Shown here in pieces: positions 35,674 through 44,981 of a stretch of 64,000 nt of DNA. The stretch comes from Blastococcus sp. CT_GayMR19 (GTDB lineage Bacteria > Actinomycetota > Actinomycetes > Mycobacteriales > Geodermatophilaceae), in contig NZ_SPQL01000002.1 of NCBI RefSeq assembly GCF_004570385.1, positions 186,001 to 250,000 on the forward strand. The letters run 5' to 3'. How positions within the stretch are numbered: the first letter of the stretch is position 1; every line of letters begins with the position of its first letter. The translations under genes and the position numbers were made by a program. The notes under the pieces are model-generated. The model saw only the letters and a list, made by a program, of their open reading frames with translations, did not search any database and was not told the origin of the DNA.

Positions 35674-35996
35674 CGGCCCCGGACGACGACTCCCCCCACT
35701 GGTCGCTGAGGCTGTACGTCAGCGGCGCCTCCCCCCACTCCGCGCAGGCCCTCGAGACGGTCCGGCGCCTCTGCGACGAGGAACTCGCGGGGCAGGTCGA
35801 GCTCGAGGTGGTCGACGTCGCCGACGAACCCGACCTCGCCGCCCGGGACCGGATCGTGGCCGTACCCACCCTGGTCAGGCGGCTGCCCCCGCCGCCGCGT
35901 CAACTCGTGGGGGACCTGGCCGACGTCGACCGGGTCCGCGCCGGGCTCGACCTGGGTCCCCCGCCGTCGCAGCCACCCGTTCCGGGCGCGCCATGA
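35670..35996 (+). CDS. KaiB domain protein, second copy
   Basis: A 108-residue second KaiB domain, beginning (GTG) [31 protein letters not shown] and sharing the core [42 protein letters not shown] with the first copy; the C-terminus is Pro-rich. It is clearly diverged from the first KaiB, so this is an old duplication. Start and stop overlap the flanking genes by 4 nt each (GTGA and ATGA), giving strict translational coupling. It could compete with or replace the first KaiB on KaiC, or bind the phosphatase; no evidence decides. Confidence 0.92.
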   Translation: MTAPDDDSPHWSLRLYVSGASPHSAQALETVRRLCDEELAGQVELEVVDVADEPDLAARDRIVAVPTLVRRLPPPPRQLVGDLADVDRVRAGLDLGPPPSQPPVPGAP

Positions 35997-37696
35997 CCCA
36001 CCCGCCGGAGAACGCCGTCGACGAGCTGGGCCGGCTCCGTTCCCAGATCCAGGACCTGGACAGGGCGCTCACCGCGATCCGGGCGGGGGACGTCGACGCG
36101 GTGGTGCTGGGCGGTCCGCACGGTTCCCAGCTGTACACGCTGGTCAGCGCCGACCGGCCGTACCGGGTGATCGTCGAGGGGATGGGCGACGGCGCCGTCA
36201 CCGTCTCCGAGCGCGGGATCATCCTGTACGCCAACCTGCGGCTGGCCGATCTGGTCGGAGCCGACCGCGCCGCGCTCCTCGGCCGGGAGGTCACCGAGCT
36301 CGTCGACGCGTCCGCGGCCGGAACGCTCTCGTCCCTGCTGGCCGCCACCGACCCCGGCACCACCCACCAGGCGGAGCTCGAGCTCGTCCACGCGGAAGGC
36401 TCCGCCGTGCCGGTGCTCGCCTCGGTGACCGGCCTGGACATCGAGGGCGTCATCGTCCGGTGCCTCGTCCTCGCCGACCTCACCGACCGGCGCCGCGGCG
36501 AAGAGCAACTGGCCGGCGCCTACGCAGAGCTGAGCCGGTCGGCGCACGAGCTGGAGGAGGCGCAGCGGATCGGCCGGATCGGCAGCTGGTTCTGGGATCC
36601 GGCCACCGACGAGATCACCTGCTCCACCCAGATCTTCCGCATCCTCGGCATCGAACCCACGCCGAGCGAAACTTTGCTGCGGCCCACCCTGGCCGGCTTC
36701 TTCCACCCCGAGGACGCGTCGCTGGCCACCACGGCGCGCGAACGCGCGCTCGCCGACCGCCGGCCGTTCGTCATCGAGCAGCGGGTCGTCCAGGCCGACG
36801 GGGACGTGCGACAGACCGTGACCCGGGGGGAGGTCGTCGCCGATGCCGACGGCGCGGTGGCCGGGATGCGTGGCACGACGCAGGACGTGACGGAGCAGCG
36901 CCGGGCGGCGACGGCCGTCCTCGAGGCCCGCGCGGCACTGATGAGCCAGACGATGGAGCTGGCCGAGGAGCACCGGGTGAAGGAGTCGCTGCAGCGCGCG
37001 GTCCTGCCGGCCCGGCTGCCCTCCGTCGCGGGAGTGGAACTCGCCGCGCGGTATCTGCCCGCCGACATGCCGTCCCTGGTCGGCGGCGACTGGTACGACG
37101 CCTTCTGCCTGCCGGACGGCGGCCTGGCCGTCGCCACGGGGGACGTCGTCGGTCACGACCTGGACGCGGCGGCCACGATGGGCCAGGTACGCAACGCCCT
37201 GCGGGCCTACGCGTTCAGCGACGATCCCCCGGCCGGGGTCCTCGCGCGGCTCAACGGGCTGATCACCGGTCTGGGCGACAACGGCCTGGCCACCGCGCTG
37301 TTCGGGCGCATCGACCCCGCGCAGCGCATGTTCCGGTGGTCGTCCGGGGGGCATCCGCCGCCGCTGCTGATCGGCGCGGCCGGCGTCCGCCTCCTGTCCT
37401 GCCCGGCGGGAGTGATGCTGGGCGCCGTCCCGGCGGCCCACTACGCCGACGCGCACGCGGCGGTCGAGCCGGACGACCTGCTCGTGCTCTACACGGACGG
37501 CCTGATCGAGCGGCGGGACCGTGACCTGGACGAGGGGTTCGCCGCCCTCGCCCGAGCAGCGGGGGACCTCCACGGCGAGCCCGCCGAGGCCGTCTGCGCG
37601 GCCCTGATGGAGCGCCTGCTGCCTGGCGAGGAGCACGAGGACGACGTCTGTCTCCTCGTGCTCCGCGTCCTGCCGCCCGACAGTCCACGGCAGTAG
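35993..37696 (+). CDS. PAS-PAS-PP2C (RsbU/SpoIIE-type) phosphatase, last gene of the kai operon
   Basis: A 567-residue protein. An N-terminal helix and conserved segment (ALTAIRAGDVDAVVLGG) precedes one PAS domain (about 60-165), then a second, PAC-linked one (about 190-305), a coiled linker, and a SpoIIE phosphatase from about residue 325. Metal-binding acidic residues are visible in GGDWYDAF (364-371), TGDVVGHDLDAA, YTDGLIE and HEDDVCLLVL. Family knowledge: such enzymes dephosphorylate anti-sigma antagonists and switch on alternative sigma factors. Its ATG overlaps the second kaiB by 4 nt, suggesting it is the output of, or an input to, the KaiC/KaiB switch. Confidence 0.93.
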   Translation: MTHPPENAVDELGRLRSQIQDLDRALTAIRAGDVDAVVLGGPHGSQLYTLVSADRPYRVIVEGMGDGAVTVSERGIILYANLRLADLVGADRAALLGREVTELVDASAAGTLSSLLAATDPGTTHQAELELVHAEGSAVPVLASVTGLDIEGVIVRCLVLADLTDRRRGEEQLAGAYAELSRSAHELEEAQRIGRIGSWFWDPATDEITCSTQIFRILGIEPTPSETLLRPTLAGFFHPEDASLATTARERALADRRPFVIEQRVVQADGDVRQTVTRGEVVADADGAVAGMRGTTQDVTEQRRAATAVLEARAALMSQTMELAEEHRVKESLQRAVLPARLPSVAGVELAARYLPADMPSLVGGDWYDAFCLPDGGLAVATGDVVGHDLDAAATMGQVRNALRAYAFSDDPPAGVLARLNGLITGLGDNGLATALFGRIDPAQRMFRWSSGGHPPPLLIGAAGVRLLSCPAGVMLGAVPAAHYADAHAAVEPDDLLVLYTDGLIERRDRDLDEGFAALARAAGDLHGEPAEAVCAALMERLLPGEEHEDDVCLLVLRVLPPDSPRQ

Positions 37697-37828
37697 CCGA
37701 CCGGCGCACGCTCGCCCGGCCGGGGTCGTCGGAACCCAGCGGCCGGCCGAGCAGGCGCTGTCAGAAGCGCGCGGGCCCGCGGAGGTCAGGGTGCCCAGCA
37801 CCGCGGGGGTCGGCCCGAGCCTGCGGTG

Positions 37829-38728
37829 TCATCTTGCTTCCAGTCCGAACAGGCGAGCCCCGTTGCGCCACAGGACGGCGCGCAGCCACTCCTCCCCCAG
37901 CTCCAGCCGGTGCAGCGCCTGGAGCTGGTGCGCGTAGGCGTACGGGATGCTCGGGAAGTCGCTGCCGAGGAGGACCTTGTCCCGGAGCGCTCGCAGCCGT
38001 GGCCGCAGGGCCGGGTCGAAGGGCATCAGCCGCTCGATGAAGTCGGTGGCGAACATGGTGGTGTCCAGGTGCACGAGCTCGTGGTGCTCGGCGAGGTCCA
38101 GGAACTCGGCGTACTCCGGCATGCCGAGATGGGCGATGACGAGCTGCAGCCGCGGGTACCGCTGCAGCAGCCCGGTCACCGGCGCCGGCCCGGTGTGCTC
38201 CCCCACCAGCGGGCCCGATCCGCAGTGGATGACCACCGGCGTCCCGCTGTCCTCGAGCTGCGCCCACACGTCGTCGAGGAGCGGGTCGCGCGGGTCGAAC
38301 CGGCCCACCTGCACGTGCACCTTGAAAACCCGAGCGCCGCGGTCGAGGGCCTGCCCGACGTAGCCCGCGGCCTCCGGTTCGGGGTAGAAGGTCGCGGAGG
38401 AGAGCACCTGCGGGCGGGCCCGCGCGAACTCCGCCGACCACTCGTTCAGCCACGCGGCCATCCCCGGCTTGTGCGGGTACGGCAGCGTCGGGAACGCGCG
38501 TACACCCAGCCGGTCGAGGACGGCGAGCCGGTCCTCCACCGGCACCGGGTACTCGACCGGCCACGGAGCGCCGTAGTGCGTGACCGCCTCGGCGAAGTAC
38601 TGCCAGACCTTGGCCTGCACCGGGTCGGGGAGGAAGTGCACGTGCGCGTCGACCAGCCCGGGCAGGCCGAGCTCCCGCCAGTACCGGGGGACGTCGGCGT
38701 CGTCGGCCGGCGGGAGCACCAGGGTCAT
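37829..38728 (-). CDS. Metal-dependent amidohydrolase (ACMSD-like)
   Basis: A 299-residue TIM-barrel hydrolase of the amidohydrolase-2 family. The metal motif LVDAHVHFLPD (H-x-H) is near residue 28. A His follows in PVVIHCGSGP, another in LVIAHLGMPEY, and the catalytic Asp is in VLLGSDFPSIPYAY. Family knowledge: these enzymes decarboxylate or hydrolyse small carboxylates. It overlaps the oxidoreductase gene by 4 nt, which in turn overlaps smpB, so all three are co-translated; the link to ribosome rescue may be only positional. Confidence 0.9.
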   Translation of the reverse strand: MTLVLPPADDADVPRYWRELGLPGLVDAHVHFLPDPVQAKVWQYFAEAVTHYGAPWPVEYPVPVEDRLAVLDRLGVRAFPTLPYPHKPGMAAWLNEWSAEFARARPQVLSSATFYPEPEAAGYVGQALDRGARVFKVHVQVGRFDPRDPLLDDVWAQLEDSGTPVVIHCGSGPLVGEHTGPAPVTGLLQRYPRLQLVIAHLGMPEYAEFLDLAEHHELVHLDTTMFATDFIERLMPFDPALRPRLRALRDKVLLGSDFPSIPYAYAHQLQALHRLELGEEWLRAVLWRNGARLFGLEAR

Positions 38729-39648
38729 CGAAGCGTGACGACGACCTTGCCGCGCACGTGCCCGCCCGCGACCAGGCGCTGGGCCTCGGCGGTCCGCTCC
38801 AGCGGGAACGCCTTGGCGATCGGCACGCGCAGCTGGCCGGCGTCGGCCATGCGGCCCAGTTCCTCCAGGTCGTGCTGCTCGGGGCGGACGAACACGTAGC
38901 GGCCACCCATGTCGTTCACGGCCGGATCGACCACCGAGACGATGCGGGAGACGTCGCGCACCTGCTTGGGCGCGTCGGCCAGGACATCGCCGCCGACCAG
39001 GTCGAGGACGGCGTCCACCGGCTCGGACAGCTGCTCGCTGGTCGGGCCGGCCGAGTAGTCGAGCACCTCCGCGGCACCCGCGTCGCGCAGGAAGCCGTGG
39101 TTCCTCGGGCTCGCGGTGCCGATGACGTGCGCGCCGAGCGCGACTGCGATCTGCACGGCGTTGAAGCCCACGCCGCCGGCGGCCCGGTGCACGAGCACCC
39201 GGTCACCCTCGCCCACGTCGAGCGCCTCGGTGAGCGCCTGGTACGCGGTCAGCCCGGCCAGCGGCAGGGCGCCGGCCTCGGCGAAGGACAGCGACTCCGG
39301 CTTGTGCGCCAGGCACCGCTGCGGGGCGGGCACGAACTCGGCCGTCGTCCCCCACCGGACGTCGTCCCGGCGGACGTAGCCGAACACCTCGTCACCGGGC
39401 GCGAAGTGCACGACGGCAGAGCCGAAGGCCTCGACGACGCCGGCGACATCCCAGCCCGGCGTGATCGGGAAGGAGTGCGGATAGGCACCGGCGAGGTAGC
39501 CCTCGCGGATCGCCATGTCGACCGGGTTGACCCCGGCCGCGTGCACGCGGACCAGCACCGTGTCCGGGCCGACCGGCGGATCGGGGAGATCGTTCCGCAG
39601 TTGCAGGACGTCCTCGCCGCCGAAGCGGTCGTAGGCGATGCCCCTCAT
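38725..39648 (-). CDS. NADP-dependent quinone-oxidoreductase-like MDR protein
   Basis: A 307-residue zinc-free medium-chain dehydrogenase/reductase. N-terminal GroES-like fold ([43 protein letters not shown]), nucleotide-binding loop [27 protein letters not shown], and a C-terminal [18 protein letters not shown]. The absence of structural and catalytic Cys-zinc ligands places it with quinone reductases (QOR-like). The ATG at 39646-39648 was chosen because it overlaps the smpB stop by 4 nt and starts the conserved [11 protein letters not shown]. Substrate unknown. Confidence 0.92.
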   Translation of the reverse strand: MRGIAYDRFGGEDVLQLRNDLPDPPVGPDTVLVRVHAAGVNPVDMAIREGYLAGAYPHSFPITPGWDVAGVVEAFGSAVVHFAPGDEVFGYVRRDDVRWGTTAEFVPAPQRCLAHKPESLSFAEAGALPLAGLTAYQALTEALDVGEGDRVLVHRAAGGVGFNAVQIAVALGAHVIGTASPRNHGFLRDAGAAEVLDYSAGPTSEQLSEPVDAVLDLVGGDVLADAPKQVRDVSRIVSVVDPAVNDMGGRYVFVRPEQHDLEELGRMADAGQLRVPIAKAFPLERTAEAQRLVAGGHVRGKVVVTLR

Positions 39649-40121
39649 CGACGGCCCTTGAGGTGCCGGCCGAAGGCCTTCTGGATCTCGCGGCGGGAGT
39701 CGCGCTCGGCCATGTCGTGCCGCTTGTCGTAGGACTTCTTGCCCTTGGCGAGCGCGAGGGTGGCCTTGACCCGGCCGTCCTTGAAGTACAGGTCCAGCGG
39801 GACGAGCGTCAGCCCGCCCTCCTTGATCTTCCCGATCAGCTTGTCGATCTCGCCGCGGTGCATCAGGATCTTGCGCTTCCGGCGCGGGGCGTGGTTGGTC
39901 CAGGTGCCCTGCGTGTACTCGGGGATGTGCACGTGCTGCAGCCACACCTCGCCGTCGTCGATGGAGGCGAAGCCGTCGACGAGTGAGGCGCGGCCGGCGC
40001 GGAGGCTCTTCACCTCGGTACCGGTCAGCGACAGGCCGACCTCGTAGGTGTCGAGGATCGAGTAGTCGTGCCGCGCCTTCTTGTTCTGGGCGATGAGCTT
40101 TCGCCCGGTCTCACGCGGCAT
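39645..40121 (-). CDS. smpB: SsrA-binding protein SmpB
   Basis: A 158-residue protein with the SmpB signature: [45 protein letters not shown], then [22 protein letters not shown] and the basic C-terminal tail [22 protein letters not shown]. Family knowledge: it binds the tRNA-like domain of tmRNA and is needed for trans-translation. The tmRNA gene is on the same strand about 10 kb away. It is the first gene of an overlapping three-gene operon. Confidence 0.97.
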   Translation of the reverse strand: MPRETGRKLIAQNKKARHDYSILDTYEVGLSLTGTEVKSLRAGRASLVDGFASIDDGEVWLQHVHIPEYTQGTWTNHAPRRKRKILMHRGEIDKLIGKIKEGGLTLVPLDLYFKDGRVKATLALAKGKKSYDKRHDMAERDSRREIQKAFGRHLKGRR

Positions 40122-40515
40122 GTGCCCAGGTTACTTCCCGGGCCGAAGGCGCCCCGGCCGCAGCGGCGTGCGCGACGACGGGCAGCGCTGCGACCGGACG
40201 TACGACCCCGCCCGGCCCGACCAGCCGGGGGGTGCCGGAGAGGCTTTACCGGCCCCCATACCGGGCCTGACCTGCAAGAACGCACGATCGCTCTTCACAA
40301 CGGACTTCCGGTTCCGGACCGTCTGGAGAAGCTGATGGCCGCATCCGCCGGCATCGACGTCACCGGTCCCGCGCGCGATCAGGTCGACCAGGCGCTCACC
40401 CCCGAGGCGGGACCCGCAGGCGGATCCGGCGGGAGACCGCCCTCCCCGCCGCGGAGATCCTCGACGCCTCGATTCGTGGAGCCCCCAGTCGGAGGGCTCC
40501 CAGTCCGCTAGGAGA
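40122..40515. other. Divergent intergenic region between smpB and the Nramp-like gene
   Basis: About 395 bp with no supported gene. Just upstream of the Nramp-like start is an inverted repeat GGAGCCC-N9-GGGCTCC (40478-40484 and 40494-40500), overlapped by a direct repeat of CCCAGTC. It could be a leader hairpin or operator regulating the transporter. No known metal riboswitch (such as yybP or M-box) is recognisable. Confidence 0.4.
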
Positions 40516-41985
40516 ATGACCGTGGCCGAATCTCGCCCTGACACAGCGGGTGGCCCGAACATCGCCACCGAGATCCCCAGCAGGTACGTGGCGCCGGTGG
40601 AGTACGCCGACCTGCCCGAGCCGCTGCCCATGAAGAAGGTGCTCGGTCCCAGCGTGCTCCTGCTCGCCGGCGCGATCGGCTCGGGCGAGTACGTGCTCTG
40701 GCCCTACATCACCTCGCAGGTCGGGCTCGCCCTGGTCTGGCTCGTGCTCGTCGGCGTCGGGACGCAGTACTTCCTCAACATGGAGATCGAGCGGTACACG
40801 CTCGCGACCGGGGAGACCGCCGTCACCGGCTTCACCCGGTTGTGGAGGCCGTGGGGCGCGCTGTTCATCGTGATGACCATCGTCCCGTGGGCGTGGCCGG
40901 GCTGGGCCACCGGCGGGACGACGACGCTCAGCTTCGCGATGGGCTTCAGCGAGGGCGCCGTCCCCTACATCACCATCGGGGTGCTGCTGCTCATCGGCGC
41001 CGTCCTGACCGTGTCGCCGGTCGTGTACCAGACCGTCGAGAAGGTCCAGTTCTTCTTCGTCGGCCTGATCGTGCTGTTCATGATCTACGCGATCGTCGCC
41101 CTGCTCGGCTTCGACGGGTACGCCGCGCTCGGCGAGGGTTTCGTGAACGTCGGTGAGATACCCGACGCGATCGGCTCCATCGGTGCGGCAACGCTGCTGG
41201 GTGCCATCGCGTTCGCGGGCGCGGGCGGCTCGCTCAACCTCGTGCAGTCCAACTGGGTGCGCGACAAGAACCTGGGGATGGGCGCGCGACTGCCCCGGAT
41301 CGTCTCGCCGATCACCGGAGAGGAGATGGCCGCTCCCACGACCGGCTTCTTCTTCCGCCGGGACGAGGCGAACCTGCGCCGGTGGCACGGCTGGTGGCGG
41401 GTCGCCGACCGCGAGCAGTTCTTCACGTTCTTCGTCATCGGCGCGATCGCGTTGCTCACCTTCATGACGCTGACCTACGTCACCGTCGGCACCGGCGCGA
41501 CGGCGGAGAGCTTCGACTTCATCCGCGTGCAGGGTGAGTCGCTGCAGGCGTCGGAGGGGGCGTGGCTGGGGACGACGTTCTGGCTGATCGGCACCGTCGT
41601 CCTCTACTCCACGAACCTCGCCGTGCTGGACATGGTGGGGCGGGTGACCGCCGACGTGCTCAAGACCGGGCCGCTCGCGAACAGCACCACCTGGACCGAG
41701 AGCCGGCTCTACTTCGCCACCGTGTGGGCCGAGATCGTCTTCGGCTCGGTCATCCTGCTCTCCGGTGTCACCCAGCCGCTGGTGCTGCTGGTCATCGCGT
41801 CGTCCCTGAACGGGCTGGTGATGTTCGTGTACTCGTGCCTGCTGATCCAGCTCAACAAGCGGACGCTGCCGCGCGAGATCGGCCTGCGGGGCGGACGCCT
41901 GGTCGCCATCGGCTGGGCCGTCCTGTTCTACGGCTTCTTCTCGGCGATCCTGCTGTGGGACCAGTTCTCGCAGCTGTTCGGCTGA
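40516..41985 (+). CDS. Nramp-like divalent metal/APC-superfamily transporter
   Basis: A 489-residue membrane protein with about 11 helices. TM1 region VLGPSVLLLAGAIGSGEYVLWPYITSQVGLALVW resembles the Nramp unwound-helix pattern, but the classic D-P-G-N metal motif of MntH is replaced by G-S-G-E-Y. This places it in the broader actinobacterial Nramp-related group, whose substrates may not be Mn2+. A soluble loop around residues 255-300 (RDEANLRRWHGWWRVADREQ) is unusual. It converges with ftsX across a strong terminator. Confidence 0.82.
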   Translation: MTVAESRPDTAGGPNIATEIPSRYVAPVEYADLPEPLPMKKVLGPSVLLLAGAIGSGEYVLWPYITSQVGLALVWLVLVGVGTQYFLNMEIERYTLATGETAVTGFTRLWRPWGALFIVMTIVPWAWPGWATGGTTTLSFAMGFSEGAVPYITIGVLLLIGAVLTVSPVVYQTVEKVQFFFVGLIVLFMIYAIVALLGFDGYAALGEGFVNVGEIPDAIGSIGAATLLGAIAFAGAGGSLNLVQSNWVRDKNLGMGARLPRIVSPITGEEMAAPTTGFFFRRDEANLRRWHGWWRVADREQFFTFFVIGAIALLTFMTLTYVTVGTGATAESFDFIRVQGESLQASEGAWLGTTFWLIGTVVLYSTNLAVLDMVGRVTADVLKTGPLANSTTWTESRLYFATVWAEIVFGSVILLSGVTQPLVLLVIASSLNGLVMFVYSCLLIQLNKRTLPREIGLRGGRLVAIGWAVLFYGFFSAILLWDQFSQLFG

Positions 41986-42007
41986 TCCGCAGGAACGGGC
42001 CGGATCG

Positions 42008-42049
42008 GCACAGTGGGCCCCCATCAGGCGTTGATGGGGGCCACTGTGC
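42008..42049. terminator. Bidirectional terminator between the Nramp-like gene and ftsX
   Basis: An 18-bp stem with a single bulged G (42008-42026 and 42032-42049) and a 5-nt loop, placed between the two convergent stop codons. Confidence 0.88.
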
Positions 42050-42064
42050 AGAGCCCGCGGGGAA

Positions 42065-42949
42065 CTACAGCCGGACGTAGAGCCGCAGGGTGACGTAGGC
42101 GGCGGTACCGGCCAGACCGACGCCGGCGGCGGCGATGATCGGGCTGATGAAGGCGATCTCGCCCCAGTCGACCGGCGGGATGATGCCCGCCTTGATCGGT
42201 CCGGCCAGCGTCCGGTCGACGAAGAGCACCTTCGTCAGGATGAGCCCGCCGATGGCCAGCAGCGCGCCGATCAGGCCGGCGAGGGCGGCCTCGAGGATGA
42301 ACGGCAGCTGGGTGTACCAGCGCGAGGCGCCGACCAGCCGCATGATGTTCGTCTCGTTGCGCCGGTTGAACGCCGCCAGCTGGATGGTGTTCGAGATCAG
42401 CAGCAGCGCCGCCAGCGCCTGGACCACCGCCACGGCGATCGTCGCGTTGCGGGCGCCGTTGAGCAGGCTGAACAGCCGGTCGAGGAAGTCGCCCTCGTCG
42501 CGCACCTGGTCGACGCCGTTCTGCCCGCTGGGGAACTCCGCGGCGATGACCTCGTAGCGCTCGGGGTTGACCATCTCGACGCGGAAGCTCTCCGGCAGGG
42601 CGTCGGGCGGAGTGTTCTCGACGAGCTCCGGCTGCTGGCTGAACTGCTGCTGGAAGCGCTCGTAGGCCTCTTCCTTGGACTCGTAGAGGTAGGCCTTGAC
42701 CTCCGGCGACTCGGTCAGCCGCGACTCGATGTCGGCGCGCTGCTCGTCGGTGACGTCCTCGGCCAGGAAGATGGAGACCTGCACCTTGTCGTAGTAGATC
42801 TCCTTCATGTCGGAGATCATCCCGGCGATCAGCAGACCGGTGCCCATGAGTCCGAGCGAGATGGCCGTGGTCAGGATCATCGCGACCGTCATGGTCAGGT
42901 TGCGACGCAGCCCGGTGGCCACCTCGGAGAGCACGAAGTTGACGCGCAT
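42065..42949 (-). CDS. ftsX: Cell-division permease-like protein FtsX
   Basis: A 294-residue four-TM protein. After a short cytosolic start (MRVNFVLSEVATGLRRNLTMTVAMILTTAISLGLMGTGLLI, TM1) comes a large extracellular loop of about 125 residues, then three C-terminal helices with an INTIQLAAFNRRNETNIMRLVGAS coupling region. Family knowledge: with FtsE it forms an ABC-like complex that activates peptidoglycan hydrolases such as RipC during division. It lies 77 bp after ftsE, rather than overlapping it as in many bacteria. The stop is followed by a terminator. Confidence 0.96.
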   Translation of the reverse strand: MRVNFVLSEVATGLRRNLTMTVAMILTTAISLGLMGTGLLIAGMISDMKEIYYDKVQVSIFLAEDVTDEQRADIESRLTESPEVKAYLYESKEEAYERFQQQFSQQPELVENTPPDALPESFRVEMVNPERYEVIAAEFPSGQNGVDQVRDEGDFLDRLFSLLNGARNATIAVAVVQALAALLLISNTIQLAAFNRRNETNIMRLVGASRWYTQLPFILEAALAGLIGALLAIGGLILTKVLFVDRTLAGPIKAGIIPPVDWGEIAFISPIIAAAGVGLAGTAAYVTLRLYVRL

Positions 42950-43026
42950 GGATTCCCTATCTGGATCTCTGCCCGGGGCGAGACGATCGCCTGGACGTCA
43001 GCTGCACGTGGTCAGGAAGTAGCGCG

Positions 43027-43716
43027 TCAGCGCCCGACCCCGTAGACACCACGCGACTGGTCGCGGGTGATGACTCCCCCGTTGAGCTCGATCACGCGCC
43101 GGCGCATGGAGTCGACGATGTGGTAGTCGTGCGTCGCCATGATCACCGTGGTGCCGGTGCGGTTGATCCGCTCCAGCAGCAGCATGATGCCCTCGCTCGT
43201 CTCCGGGTCGAGGTTGCCGGTGGGCTCGTCGGCCAGCAGCACGAGCGGCCGGTTGACGAACGCGCGGGCGATGGCCACCCGCTGCTGCTCGCCGCCGGAC
43301 AGCTCGCCGGGCAGCCGGTGGGCCTTGCCCTCCAGGCCGACCATCTCCAGCACCTCGGGGACGACGCGCTTGATCGTCTTGCTCGGCTTGTTGATCACCT
43401 CGAGCGCGAAGGCGACGTTCTGCGCGACGGTGCGGTCACGGAGCAGCCGGAAGTCCTGGAAGACGCACCCCATGGTGCGGCGCAGCTTGGGCACCTTCCA
43501 CTTGCTCAGGGTGTTGAGCGTCTGGCCGTTCACCGTGACCGTGCCCGAGGTCGGGGTGTCCTCCTTGAGCAGGAGGCGCAGGAACGTCGACTTGCCCGAA
43601 CCGGAGGACCCGATGAGGAAGACGAACTCACCCTTGTCGATCTCGGTGGACACGTCGTCGAGGGCCGGCCGGCCGCTGGCCGGATAGAGCTTGGTGACGT
43701 GTTGCATTTCGATCAC
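43027..43716 (-). CDS. ftsE: Cell-division ATP-binding protein FtsE
   Basis: A 229-residue ABC ATPase: Walker A GSSGSGKS near 36-43, Q-loop [12 protein letters not shown] signature [14 protein letters not shown], Walker [12 protein letters not shown], and H-loop [10 protein letters not shown]. Using the GTG at 43714-43716 ([22 protein letters not shown]) gives exactly the length and N-terminus of mycobacterial FtsE. It is upstream of ftsX and downstream of prfB, the standard actinobacterial order prfB-ftsE-ftsX-(smpB); here smpB has moved a few kb away beyond an inserted transporter gene. Confidence 0.96.
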   Translation of the reverse strand: MIEMQHVTKLYPASGRPALDDVSTEIDKGEFVFLIGSSGSGKSTFLRLLLKEDTPTSGTVTVNGQTLNTLSKWKVPKLRRTMGCVFQDFRLLRDRTVAQNVAFALEVINKPSKTIKRVVPEVLEMVGLEGKAHRLPGELSGGEQQRVAIARAFVNRPLVLLADEPTGNLDPETSEGIMLLLERINRTGTTVIMATHDYHIVDSMRRRVIELNGGVITRDQSRGVYGVGR

Positions 43717-43822
43717 GAGGCGCCACGGTACCTGCACCGGACCCCATCACCGAGGCACCGCCACGGAACTCCCCGGACTCGTTCCCAGGGGCCCCAACCA
43801 CCTGCGCGTGGGCTGGGAGCGG

Positions 43823-44935
43823 TCAGTTCCCCTCGCCGTTCTCCTGCTGCTTGCGCCACCGGATCCCGGCCTCGATGAACGTGTCGATGTCGCCGTCGAG
43901 GACCGCCGTCGTGTTCCCGGTCTCGTACTCGGTGCGCAGGTCCTTGACCATCTGGTACGGGTGCAGGACGTAGGAGCGCATCTGGTTTCCCCAGCTGCTG
44001 CCCTCCCCCTTGAGCGCGTCCATCTCCGCGCGCTGCTCCTGCTGGCGGACGACGAGCAGCCGCGCCTGGAGCACCCGCAGCGCCGCGGCACGGTTCTGGA
44101 TCTGGCTCTTCTCGTTCTGGCAGGACACCACGATGCCGGTCGGGATGTGCGTCATCCGGACGGCGGAGTCGGTGGTGTTGACGCTCTGCCCACCGGGCCC
44201 GGAGGAGCGGAAGACGTCGACCCGGATCTCGTTCTCCGGGATCTCGACGTGGTCGGTCTGCTCGACCACCGGCAGCACCTCGACCCCGGCGAAGGACGTC
44301 TGGCGACGGCCCTGGTTGTCGAACGGCGAGATCCGCACCAGCCGGTGGGTGCCCTGCTCGACCGAAAGCGTGCCGTAGGCGTAGGGCTGCTTGACGGCGA
44401 ACGTGGCCGACTTGATGCCGGCCTCCTCCGCGTAGCTGACGTCGTAGACCTCGGTCGGGTACTTGTGCCGCTCCGCCCAGCGCAGGTACATGCGCATGAG
44501 CATCTCGGCCCAGTCGGCGGCGTCGACCCCGCCGGCCTCCGAGCGGATGGTGACCAGCGCCTCGCGGGCGTCGTACTCGCCGGAGAGCAGGGTGCGCACC
44601 TCGAGCTCCTCGATCGCGGTCCGGATGCTCGTCAGCTCGCGCTCGGTCTCGGCCGTGGTGGCCTCGTCGCCCTCCTCCTCGGCCATCTCGTGCATGAGGC
44701 CGACGTCGTCGAGCCGGCTGCGCAGGTCCTCCACCCGCCGCAGGTCTCCCTGCAGGTAGGAGAGCCGGGAGGTCAGGGCCTGGGCGGCCTCGACGTCGTT
44801 CCAGAGGTCCGGCGCGGCGGCCTGCTGTTCCAGATCGGCGATCTCCTGGCGCAGGTCGTCGACCTTCAGCACGGCCTCGATCGACTTCAGGGTCGTGTTC
44901 AGTTCGTCCAGGACGACGGAGAAGTCAGCAGCCAC
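43823..44935 (-). CDS. prfB: Peptide chain release factor 2
   Basis: A 370-residue RF2. It has the S-P-F stop-codon recognition motif ([16 protein letters not shown]) and the GGQ peptidyl-tRNA hydrolysis motif ([16 protein letters not shown]). The GTG at 44933-44935 ([23 protein letters not shown]) matches actinobacterial RF2 starts better than the upstream ATG. No in-frame UGA or frameshift is present early in the gene, so autoregulatory frameshifting as in E. coli is absent, as expected for the phylum. Function: release at UGA and UAA. Confidence 0.96.
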   Translation of the reverse strand: MAADFSVVLDELNTTLKSIEAVLKVDDLRQEIADLEQQAAAPDLWNDVEAAQALTSRLSYLQGDLRRVEDLRSRLDDVGLMHEMAEEEGDEATTAETERELTSIRTAIEELEVRTLLSGEYDAREALVTIRSEAGGVDAADWAEMLMRMYLRWAERHKYPTEVYDVSYAEEAGIKSATFAVKQPYAYGTLSVEQGTHRLVRISPFDNQGRRQTSFAGVEVLPVVEQTDHVEIPENEIRVDVFRSSGPGGQSVNTTDSAVRMTHIPTGIVVSCQNEKSQIQNRAAALRVLQARLLVVRQQEQRAEMDALKGEGSSWGNQMRSYVLHPYQMVKDLRTEYETGNTTAVLDGDIDTFIEAGIRWRKQQENGEGN

Positions 44936-44981
44936 GTTCTCCGAGGGTAGTGCGCCCGCCGCCGGGGTATCCGGGAACGGC

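Noticed and set aside
35900-37801. A long open frame opposite the kai operon phosphatase
   Set aside because: It is antisense to a gene with clear PAS and PP2C motifs and has no recognisable protein features; such frames are expected in very GC-rich DNA.
33489-37828. A kaiA gene
   Set aside because: No frame in or beside the operon resembles KaiA; the extra proteins are a second KaiB and a phosphatase.
40122-40515. A metal-sensing riboswitch before the Nramp-like gene
   Set aside because: Only a short inverted repeat is visible; the conserved cores of known metal riboswitches are absent.
43823-44935. Programmed +1 frameshift in prfB
   Set aside because: The early coding region is open with no in-frame UGA, as in other actinobacteria.
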